This document shows, piece by piece, positions 55,147 through 64,000 of a stretch of DNA of 64,000 nt. The translations under genes and the position numbers were made by a program. The notes under the pieces were generated by a model, which had not been told where the DNA came from, searched no databases, and saw nothing but the letters and a program-made list of their open reading frames with translations. The first letter of the stretch is position 1; each line of letters begins with the position of its first letter. Source of the stretch: Parelaphostrongylus tenuis (Eukaryota > Nematoda > Chromadorea > Rhabditida > Metastrongylidae); assembly GCA_019055375.1 (NCBI GenBank), contig JAHQIW010004280.1:62001-126000 (forward strand), given 5' to 3'.

Positions 55147-58100
55147 GCGTGCGCCCCCTGGGATAGGTGAAATGCGGATTCGAATATTGTCAAACGTTCA
55201 AAGTTTCGTGTATCGCTCAATATTATTGAATGAATATTTGTAACATCATACTACCGTTGAAAGACGTTGAATTCAAGAAGCAAGAAGAATCTTAGTTGAC
55301 TATGTCATGTGAAATCGTTGGCATGATCTTTGCAGAAAAAGTTACCTGGTAAATAGTCCCTTGCTAAATTTGTTGATCTGTCAGCGCTTCTGCTTGTGGA
55401 TCGTCACCCGACATGACCGATGGCTGTCGATTTATTGCAGCCATCTCACTCGAAATCACCATCAACTATGCAGATAGCCCAGTATATGTGTGAGTAGAAA
55501 TCCTACTACAGATTATAGCTTGCTAGTTTTCAAGTAGTTAAATTTTCATATGAATAGCGATTGTTAGCTATAACTGAACAAAGGGAATGTGAAGAAAGAA
55601 TCCTAATGTATCCTTGATAACATTTATTATAGAAAAAAAACTGAGAAATACTTTCAAAAATTCAAAGTTATTGGACAAGTCTTCTGTATACATAAAAGTT
55701 CTGACGATTCAAAGCACAACGCGCTATGTGAGTACGCTGAAACGGAGCAAACTGACTTGATATTAACTCACTTGCTTGTGAAGGTTTAAATCATTTCATG
55801 AAATTATTCTATAGAACTTGCGAACTCAGTCAATATCACATTCAATTTTGATTTGCCATACGAACTTGCATAAACCTTTCACAATATTTTTCACCACGTA
55901 TATCCATGGTCACCACTTATTATATCCATTTTACATTGATAATAATCGACAATCCATTACGCAGTGTCGTGCGGCAATTCTCACTCATATGCTGATGTAA
56001 AGCCCATGCAAGATGTTGCGTGATTTGCCGTGAATATACATGATTCTGCTATTCTTACAAATTAGCATTCTTACGTCATTACGACTATGTGGAACATTCA
56101 ACTGTGATCTCCTCATTTTTTGATGAATAAAAGTGATCGTAAAACACTTTGCTCTTACTCCAACATATCTCGTGTAGATAAGTTTTCTCCATCACTTTCT
56201 AATGCGAATACGTCTACATACCGATCTTGGGTGATGAGCCACCTTCTGTTCAAATAATTTGTTTTTTACTACAACAGTGTCGATTCAGAACCACCAAACT
56301 AGTATACTTCAACACACTTTGTGAAACTATGTGCACTAGCTTTAGTGTACAAGTTGGATATTCAATATGCACTTGTAAATCTTGAGTGTGTTCAATCACG
56401 AGAGTATATCTATTATTAATGGTAGCTCATTGACACAATCGATTGTTTGAGATCTGTAAACATCCTATCAATTACTGTGAAAAATTAAACCAATGCTCCA
56501 AAGTGTATTAGTAATCATTCGAGCTTAAATATCCGGCTATCGTAGCACCGTTGGTACCTAAATGTTAGACGGCGACAAAATTTCAAGCCAATCTTATTCG
56601 CTGGAGAAAATCTTCTCATAGGAGTGTTGGCAATCTTCAGAGCTTGAATTTCTACTAAATATCGGCGACGGCGATATTACTAAGCACCCTCTTGTAACGC
56701 TATAACATCCCTAATAATATTTTGCATTTCCCCTCGAATCTGGCTTTCATTTTTACAACAACTACATATCGCTGGAAGACATAAAGCATATGAGCGTGTA
56801 GAGAATTTTCCACAGTGCCAAAATCATGCCTTCTTATCTAAGGTTGTATTAATGCGGTAAAAAAAATTCTCAGTAAGATAACAATAGTTGCCATCGTTGT
56901 AACGCATAATGCAAAAGATCACTATCGAGCTACGCGTAGAAATGACCATTAACTTACTATTCAGCCGTTGTTGTAGCTTCCGTTCACATTTTACTCGGTT
57001 ATGAACCTCTTCGTCGACCTTGTTTACCTTCGAACTCACGAAGCGGAAGGGAGGGAAGAGGAGGGGGAGGGCGGTGTAGGTGCGGAGCGATTGTTCGCGT
57101 TGAAATAATGTTATTCAATAAGAATTTTTTCATCGCATTGACAAAAGTTTTGGATAAACACGTAGATTCTGATACTACTGAAAATTCTACGCGCGCTGAT
57201 ATGCTTTAAATACTTCCAGCAATTTATGCGCGCGGTAAAAATGAAGGCGGGAAGCGAGTGAGAAACAAATATATGTGTAACTATGGCCAGTGATTTAAGC
57301 TTTCGAATGATTGCTAGCACTCCCATGAAAAGTATCTGTCTGGCGAACGATATTGCCTTGAATACTTGTCGCAGTCGAACATGTAAGTGCAGCATCCTCT
57401 GATAACGCTGCAAAATTTGAAATAAAATCGTGTTTTACATTGGAGGCACAGTTTGTACTATTTCTTCGCGAAAGTACGAAAAGCACATGAACGTGTAGAG
57501 GATATGTCATAGTGTCAGAGTCAAGCATTTTAACCTAAAGTTTCTTCCAAAGCGGAGAAAAATTCTTATTGAATTGACAAAATACTTCACATGTCACGCC
57601 CGAGCGTAATTCGATTGATCGATATAAGGACGCTGCATCAGACCTGCGGCTACCGCAGACCCCGATCGTAACTTAGCCGGTAAATAAGCGCTCCGAAGAT
57701 ATGAAACTGTATCTCCTTTTCTGCTATGTTGCAGTAAAGCTTTCTTTTCAAAAGATTGGCAAAACGTTGGATTATTGAATGCTATGCAATCGAAAGATTA
57801 CTAATAGTCTAGAAAGAAAGCTCTGTCCTCCGAGAAAAGCGCGTATGTAAACACATATGTTTTCCTTCCAGTGAAGCGTCACGGAAAGACTTTTGAAAAT
57901 GGCCAAATGGCGCACTGCCCACAGATTTTAGCTTTTGAATGACTACTAGAAGTGCAGTGGTGAATCTTTGTCCAGTAAAACGAATCATCTCTTCATTTAT
58001 GGCCGTATAACAGAAAAAAACCTAAAATTAGATGAAAGGCACAGGTATTGCGAACAATATACCAATGACATTGTTGGCTCTGTCTTGACAATAAAACCCG

Positions 58101-58619
58101 TTGCATCGTTTTCGCTGTCGCACTGCAATTTTTTGTAGGAAAATTTTTGCAGAAAAAGAATTTTCCATTGGGCGACTAGTAATCGCTCGAAAGCTTAGCC
58201 TCGAAGATTTTGAGAAAGTTGCTTTTAAAGCACCGTATCATTCAAATTAGATTTGTGGTTTGCAGACATCGTGTGTTATCGCGCTAATCACTGTGTTATT
58301 TCGCAAAACAGAGCTCTTCCTTCAGACTATTAGCAATCGTTTGATAGCGCATGTTTCAGCAATCCCATCGTTGTTCTTGATTTCTGAAATACCGATTTAC
58401 TGAGCTGCTTTTTGATGCTTGAATACTTGGGCGATCGGCCTTCACCAGTCGTGCGGTTCTCAGCACATATTTCCTTCGTTCCTTTACACATGGTGCTGGT
58501 GCGATTCGAGCATGGCGACTTTAGCGAGTTCAATATACCGTGATTTGTAGAACATCGATAGTTGCGAGTACAGCTAACTCCGTTCATCGTGCAAGTGCCT
58601 TTCTTGAGAACGCGAACAT

Positions 58620-59027
58620 TGTCGTGAAATCTATTCTACAGTTTCTTTCATCGATCTGCCGCCTGTTCTTCTTTCCATATGATCGGCCTATTTGTGTCTT
58701 GTTATAGATGTGTAGACCTCTGGGTTACACAAATAGGATAAGCATTGGAAATATGAGTTACACAATCAAGCTGAATGTTGTGTGCATCGACTAGATTCCA
58801 GAATATCTTTCGAGCACTCTGTGAGTTACTCGTAGCAGTCTTGACATCGTCGAAGTACTAGTGCACGAGTTTGTTGCATAGCAGAGTGCTGGGAGAGCCG
58901 CTGTACGGATAAGGTGAACATAGAGTTTGGGGTCCGTTAGATGCTCGGTGTGTTTTTGGAGAGGCCCAAATGCGGCCCATACTGCTCTATTCCTTCTATC
59001 TAACCGATCTTTAATGTAATTTTCCAT
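58620..59027 (-). pseudogene. RTE-type LINE fragment in copy B
   Basis: Minus strand: MENYIKDRLDRRNRAVWAAF, GPLQKHTEHLTDPKLYVHLI and TAALPALCYATNSC, followed in other frames by ADHMERRTGGR. This is the better preserved of the two duplicate LINE fragments and belongs to the 'AAWAAFGPLKEAT..LTDPKLRAHLF' RTE subfamily. The upstream RT core is missing here too; the sequence to the right (59030 onward) is unrelated. Confidence 0.88.
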
Positions 59028-59030
59028 GTT

Positions 59031-59331
59031 CGCTCAACGTAAAAATATCTTATCGTGTATCTTGAGCGTACTGCTTCGCAGAAGGGAAATCGAGTGTGCT
59101 AGGGTGTGCAATGGTTGTGAATCGATAGATCGCGCAGGAAAGATTCAAATGACGAATGCTCTTTTTGCTATTCAACTAGAGATTTTTCTTGCATTGACAT
59201 AAAATCTAAACAGGACGTATGAATCTGATGCTCAAAATTTTCTTTACATGTTCATATGTTTATGGTGCTCAGGCTTATGCGGCTTGGGCTTAAATTTAGA
59301 CTCAGGATTACGGCGCTAAAAAAGAATCTTT
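59031..59331. other. Non-coding stretch with repeat
   Basis: About 59180-59290 belongs to the same repeat as 50340-50470 and 57120-57240 (cattgacaaaa, gattctgat, ..tgatatgctt). No gene. Confidence 0.5.
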
Positions 59332-59805
59332 TCAGAAAAAAATATTTTTGAATATCCCTATAGCGTATTTATCAGGGATTATATAATGGAAATGAAAGGC
59401 CTTAGCACTACAACGATAGAGCATATATTTTTCTACTTGATTCACGAAACGTTTTCCACCATAACGCGCGACTCCTGTGACTGACAGTTTTCTTTTGAAT
59501 GCCACAGTGCTATAAAACAACGTTCTTAAGATGAGCGCATTTTTGAATTTCCATATTTTAGTCTTACCAAAAAACGCTGCTCTTCTCTTGAACAGACCTT
59601 CGTTTAACAACAAAAGTCCCTTCAAAACATCCCTGTTCGATAATGACAATACAAATGATACGGCCTGTCTCAGTTTATAATGGCGACATGAATGGTGGAA
59701 TAGAAGTGATAGTGGCGGAAATTTAACTGTGTTCTGAAATTGAAGCGAAGGTAAAAAATCACCTTCATTGTGTGATGGAGTAGTATTAAGGATTGCTGTG
59801 GCCAA
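59332..59805 (-). other. 157-codon open frame, doubtful
   Basis: One of the longest frames outside the BEL element: from an ATG to TAA, basic and aromatic-rich (FKRRAAFFGKTKIWKFKN), with no domain, no signal peptide and no paralogue in the window. Its right-hand neighbour is repeat sequence. At this AT content a frame of this length can arise by chance in 64 kb, so it is listed but not called a gene. Confidence 0.2.
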
Positions 59806-60068
59806 ACTATCATTCTAAAACAGATATAATCCTTTCAAATGTCGACTTTTCAGTAATAAAACACAACAGAACTTCAAGTTGAGTGGAGCGATTTTAAACC
59901 AGAGGTTTCATCGCACGTGAACTCTTTTCGTTGCAGTGGATTATAGACTTTACTTAAAAGCACATCCCACCCTTGATCCATCTTCTTTCGAAAGGTGTGG
60001 CTCCCATCTTCATTTGACTCAGCGCATTCTTAAGTGATGTCGAAATAGAAGTAGCGAGCGCGTGTCAG
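59806..60068. other. AT-rich non-coding stretch
   Basis: Nothing recognisable was seen. Confidence 0.5.
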
Positions 60069-60190
60069 ACTTCAAAACCGCTGAAATAATAACTATTGAA
60101 ACTCTTGGTCATACAGGATATATTGATCTTAACGATCTTTCTGTCATGAGAAGTCCAGAAACTGCCGAAACTAATGTGACGAATGAGTGA
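60069..60190 (+). CDS. Candidate terminal exon, ~40 codons
   Basis: After an AG at 60067-60068 (cgcgtgtcag, a weak acceptor without a pyrimidine tract) a plus frame reads TAEIITIETLGHTGYIDLND then LSVMRSPETAETNVTNE and TGA. The composition is strikingly coding-like for this AT-rich background. No domain, no partner exon. Confidence 0.3.
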
Positions 60191-60904
60191 TAAGTATACA
60201 AGGCTATGATGAAACTAAGCGGAAACCTAGATAATGCTCCCTAGATCTACCTCATGACCCGATTCATTTCAGGTTAGCTGCGAGGTTAGTTGGCGAATCT
60301 ACAAGTGGGGATAGTAGGTCAAAATTTGAACAAAAACGATGTTGAGCTCTCCGAGACACACATATAAATCCAGTTAATGAATTTGTGTTTATGCTGGTTT
60401 AAATCGGCATATATCTTTTTTGCAAGTCAAATTAGCTAAAAGTCTCCAATACAGTAGTTGAAATCCACTTTGATGGAAGGCGGAGGAGGAGAAAGGAGAG
60501 TTTAGGAGTCGTCTCCAATAAATAAGCATTTTGCCTGCTCTATAAGGAAAAACTGCCAGTGATTATATTCATCCGCTATGCTGAAAGCTTTCGAACCCTA
60601 CGTTAGTAATGAAAATTGAGCACATCAAAATATGAAGCCTCATACTCTATATTCTGGAAGAACTCCTAAAACGGTATTACTGGAACGAACTGGTGGAAAA
60701 GCTGCTGAAATCTCAAAGTTATTCTGGGAACTGTGAATTCTAAAAGAGCGAATGATAAACATCACCATGATGTAGATATACTTGCACACAAGTCCTCCTT
60801 AGAACACTTTCTGATAGACACAGAGAGATAACGTACGAAACTATCGGCATGGCCAAAACAGAAAGACACTTTTCATATATTCCCTCTATGACATCGGAGA
60901 TGAA
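60191..60904. other. AT-rich non-coding stretch
   Basis: Nothing recognisable was seen. Confidence 0.5.
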
Positions 60905-61159
60905 TTGACTTTCGGGGGTAATTTAGTCTATCGTGATGAGCAAATTATTCTCGAAGCATGTTCTAGTAAAAAAAAAGTTATTGGCCCAGACGTTAACCCC
61001 AAGCTGGGCTTGACTATTACTAAATTATCAGCAACAGCATTAATCCAGCTCGGAAACTTTAGTTTGAAACGATTGAAGCAACATGACTTTAACCTTCTCC
61101 GTTTCCAACGCTGTGTCAGCAAGCTGAGGATGAAATGGATTTATTTATGCGGATTTTGA
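60905..61159 (+). other. 84-codon open frame of uncertain status
   Basis: The frame reads SSKKKVIGPDVNPKLGLTIT and QLGNFSLKRLKQHDFNLLRF. It directly precedes the LINE relic at 61.4 kb and may be its decayed RT part, but no RT motif can be read. Left unassigned. Confidence 0.25.
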
Positions 61160-61424
61160 GAAAATATATCTAGAGAATACTGGGCAGTGTTTTCAGTATC
61201 TTCACGTTAGCGCTTTGGAAGCCGAGAATCCAAAAGTTATTAAGAGAAAAACCTTGAGAGATGCGATGAAATAAAAATCATAAAGAGATAGTGCAGCAAT
61301 TGTAGTTGGAACTGTAGAAGCTGAAAAAGACATTCCTAATCAATTTGAAATTTCACCAAAAACAAGACGATGATTACTTTCCAAGAACTCTCAGTCGGGA
61401 AGCTACGACTTTTAAACAGGCAAT

Positions 61425-61885
61425 GGGAAAAAAGATTTTTACTATCTAGGCCGAGAAGTTGATATGATCAATTTACTCGCTTCATAGTTGCAAAAGAAGG
61501 GAGCGGGCAACTCGAATAACGATTAAGAAAATCGATAATATATTAAATTATGAAACGAAGAGTAAACCTCCTGCCCATCTCTTTAGTTCAACAACTTATG
61601 CTGTCTAGAAATATACTCAACAAACTTTGTCACTGCTTGAGGAAAACGAAAAATCACTTGGTGCAGTCGCGTATCCGGTAAGCCGATGCTAGCTGTATAG
61701 CCCACCGGGCAAATGAGATAGTGGTCCAAAGATCTGAATTACGCCAATCATTAGCCATCGAAGACCCTGTTCTACACGCCAAGCAATCATGGATAAGATG
61801 GAGCGACACAGAATGAATCTCGACGACATCCGAAATGCGGAAACCGTTCAACAAGAATCCACGTGATTTCAAACAAAAAGCACAA
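61425..61885 (+). pseudogene. RTE-type LINE relic, very old
   Basis: Plus-strand pieces in several frames keep the order of an RTE C-terminal region: YYLGREVDMINLLAS (family 'YLGREVNMMNDLAPEL'), then after a gap QIVVQRSELRQSLAIEDPVL and HAKQSWIRWSD (family 'RSSDLRQRSKIRDAVLYAKQSKIRWAGH'). Everything between is degraded. It represents a third RTE age class in the window. Confidence 0.6.
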
Positions 61886-62044
61886 AGATGGTCGTTTTGA
61901 TATCCACTCTTCCATGCGAGAGAAAGATTCGAGTTCTATAATCGCTGCTATATTACTTGAAGATCGATGGGATGAATGTAGTGGTCGGTACTAACATTAA
62001 CACACATGAAATAAATATCACTGTAAGAATGGATGAATACTTAC

Positions 62045-62344
62045 CTTGCCTCTTGGTGCAGGATTTGTCACTTGTTTGCTAACTTCACTCAACAGCGCTT
62101 CGAGACTCTGCGAATAATAGGAGCTCGGAACATTTCATCGTCGTTTAGAACTTTCCGTGGATTTATCGCCCATTCTTGTGCTGTCAACTTGACTGAAATG
62201 AAGCAGTATCACTGAAAACTGGTTTTTTAGAGTGCTGCTGCCAATAATGCTGATTGTTCGATGTTCAATTGCTTTGCAACATTCAACAGCAACAGCGATA
62301 TGAAATGGGAAATTGAATTTATCAAGAGGAGCCGGTAGTTCCAT
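62045..62344 (-). pseudogene. Candidate exon(s) with a consensus donor but an in-frame TGA
   Basis: On the minus strand a frame runs from ATG 62344 (MELPAPLDKFNFPFHIAVAV ... DSTRMGDKSTESSKRR) to a TGA, and continues in the same frame with NVPSSYYSQSLEALLSEVSK to a consensus donor AAG|gtaagt at 62045/62044. An acceptor tgcttcatttcag also ends at 62193. After it, a second frame is open for 34 codons (LTAQEWAINPRKVLNDDEMF) to a TGA at 62091-62089. Either the gene is broken or one of the two frames uses splice sites I cannot fix. Protein not identified. Confidence 0.35.
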
Positions 62345-62880
62345 ATGTCTATTACCTTTTGCTTCTTTTTATTCAAGAAAGTAAAAGGATGGAGTTCGGG
62401 TAAAGGTCTGAAGAGTGAACGCGGAAGAAAATCTGCATAGCCCTATGTGAGGCCATAAGTTTGTCATATGCAGAACAGATTGTGATTTTTATTGTTGTAG
62501 ATTATCAGAGATTTTATAACCAAGTCCTCTTCTCAGCATCTAGTTTCGGCAATGAGTGCTATCACCTATGAACCGATCGTTCGTCAGTAACAGAGTGCTT
62601 TCCAACAGACACACCACGTTGGAGCAATCGGTATTGAATAAGCTTGCGCATAGCAAAGTAATACGATTAACTTGGATAAGATAAACTAAGGGAGACGAAG
62701 ACGTCGAAATATTCGCCGACTATATATTTCATTACGACCTTGCTTCAATTCGACAGTGAAATCTTGGTTTTGAAATTGTTTTGAAATATCTGCTAGTTAG
62801 CTTCATCATAACTTTCACAATGCGACACTTTAAATAACTCAGTTGTTACTTAGTGTGAGAAATCAATCCACGTATAAAGT
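62345..62880. other. AT-rich non-coding stretch
   Basis: Nothing recognisable was seen. Confidence 0.5.
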
Positions 62881-63130
62881 TGATTACCTTATGATCAATG
62901 ACGTGCAATCATTTGCTGGCCAGAGGTTGGATGTCTTCCTCCAACAAAGAATAAGGCCAACGGCAGAAGAAGTCAGTGGCGTTATCTCTTAGCTGGTTGT
63001 GGCCTTTACCTATTTTTTCCTCCTGCAGATGATGCTTCAAAGCATGGCATAAATGATAGTGCGCTGCAGTAGTATCAAGGTTAAACGGTGGATGTCGTGC
63101 GATGGTAGAACATCTTCCGGCGTAAAACAA
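62881..63130 (-). pseudogene. Mariner-type transposase C-terminal relic
   Basis: The minus frame 63130-62909 corresponds to the C-terminal end of a mariner transposase. FNLDTTAAHYHLCHALKHHL stands for the 'YSPDLAPSDYHLFRSLKHHL' block with the third catalytic Asp replaced by His, then NQLRDNATDFFCRWP and DIQPLASK, continuing after a stop with VIDHKVINF (family '..RWQKVIDxxGxYF'). Upstream parts are not recognisable. It is a fourth mariner relic, of a lineage different from those at 5, 6.5 and 35 kb. Confidence 0.75.
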
Positions 63131-64000
63131 CTAATGCTGCAGGAAACACTCCATCATAGCTGTTTTTTGAGATTGCAAGGAGTGTCAAACTAGTAGTCTT
63201 TGACTTTGATAAAGGAGAAAAACTTTCATTTGAGCAATGAACATGTGCACCGGCCAAAGCACTATCGTTTACTCTCTAAATGAAATGGTTTAGAGCAAAG
63301 TGACGGCTTTTGGACACCTCATGCATCGACCGACCATCTCATATGGCACAGTCGACTCCCCATATTTTGAAGAACGGGGCTGAATCACAATACCGCATTA
63401 ACCTTGTAGCTCTAATACGCCATCGGTGTATCATCTCTTCCTTGTTTTAGAACAGCTTCTGCTGATATAGAATCTGAAGGCCATGAACAGGTCAAAAGTC
63501 ACTTTACCGACTTTTTTAGTGGTCAGCGTGCTCTTTCTGAGAAGATGGCATTTAATCACTGCCATCAAACGGTAGAATATCAGTGAATATGGAGACGATA
63601 ACATTGCCAAGTGATTGATATCTTGAAAAAAAAAACAAGAGCTGAATAAACGAAATGCCGAAATTTGGGAGTGCTTGTAGGAACTTAGTATAAACTTGGC
63701 GTTTGCTCGTCATATCTTTTCGTCAATTCGGTCAAAGTTTTTTTGTGGTACACCAGTTATCAATATCGGGCCAACTACGAATGAAGAAAATTGGCTAATA
63801 CCTATCGAGCAATGAGCTCTACGTGAACCTTTTATGTGAAAATACCACTTTCGAAATGCTAACTATTGCCGGTTGTCGACATCTACTTTTCCACAAGACT
63901 TTGAAGACTCGTTTTTGGCAATTTTGTCGTTGCTCATCCGAGCACTTGTATTGTTCTTAGGAGAAGCTTCACGACTTAAGAATAACTAGAACCAAGGGCA
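63131..64000. other. Non-coding stretch to the window end
   Basis: No gene or named repeat could be supported. Confidence 0.5.

Larger units (their letters stand above)
52250..59030. repeat. Tandem segmental duplication, copy B (~6.8 kb)
   Basis: Collinear with copy A. Copy B-specific pieces are about 95 bp at 52575-52670 and ~60 bp at 56085-56150. By eye the copies differ at roughly 10-20% of sites, less in the 54.6-55.2 kb core. It contains repeats of the AAGCTTTCGAATG family (56560-56800, 57280-57420), which are also present in copy A, so those insertions predate the duplication. It ends with the same LINE fragment as copy A. Confidence 0.95.

Noticed and set aside
1..64000. CRISPR arrays, bacterial operons, riboswitches, phage genes
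   Set aside because: No regularly spaced short repeats, Shine-Dalgarno-led gene runs or phage proteins were seen; the content is eukaryotic transposon debris and intron-split frames.

Overview
The window looks like a repeat-rich contig from a clade V parasitic (strongylid, hookworm-like) nematode. The evidence is an AT-rich background, short introns, RTE-type LINE protein remnants with the wording typical of hookworm genomes (DDMGVKIDGRQLNHLRF, DNRWTR, RFADDVV), several mariner relics, a BEL/Pao LTR retrotransposon with an envelope-like tail, tRNA-derived SINEs, and one eukaryotic elongator tRNA-Met. No bacterial operon, plasmid, CRISPR or phage feature was seen. The organism call is an inference from sequence style, not from a search.

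Layout. 1-7.5 kb: AT-rich DNA with a 40-bp GC-rich minisatellite, a ~0.7-kb foldback element and two mariner relics. 7.5-16.1 kb: a candidate two-exon gene end (minus), an inverted-repeat (TIR) element, the tRNA-Met gene, a tRNA-Met pseudogene with a related 3' flank, and two inverted copies of a dispersed segment. 17.0-24.1 kb: a decayed BEL/Pao element reading gag, protease, RT, RNase H, integrase and an env-like region on the plus strand, with a SINE inserted in the env-like region. 24.3-30 kb: SINEs and two divergently oriented, 5'-truncated RTE LINEs. 30.9-32.3 kb: a candidate seven-exon host gene (minus), with a perfect 70-bp tandem duplication across one of its 3' splice sites. 33-40.2 kb: an RTE endonuclease relic, a mariner relic, isolated exon-like pieces, a second foldback element, and a ~190-codon broken coding region (minus). 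40.9-45.3 kb: a SINE, foldback repeats and a candidate five-exon plus-strand gene. 45.1-59.0 kb: two diverged copies of a ~7-kb segment in direct tandem, each ending in a minus-strand LINE fragment. 59-64 kb: LINE and mariner relics and some exon-like pieces.

How it fits together. Most of the window is transposon debris in several age classes. The BEL element, both RTE pairs and all four mariner relics carry frameshifts and stops and should be inactive. The best host signals are short exon-like open frames bounded by GT...AG with compatible phases; they are candidates, because no transcript data were available. The tandem duplication copies only the last part of the 43-45 kb candidate gene's final exon, so the second copy of that part is a truncated pseudogene.
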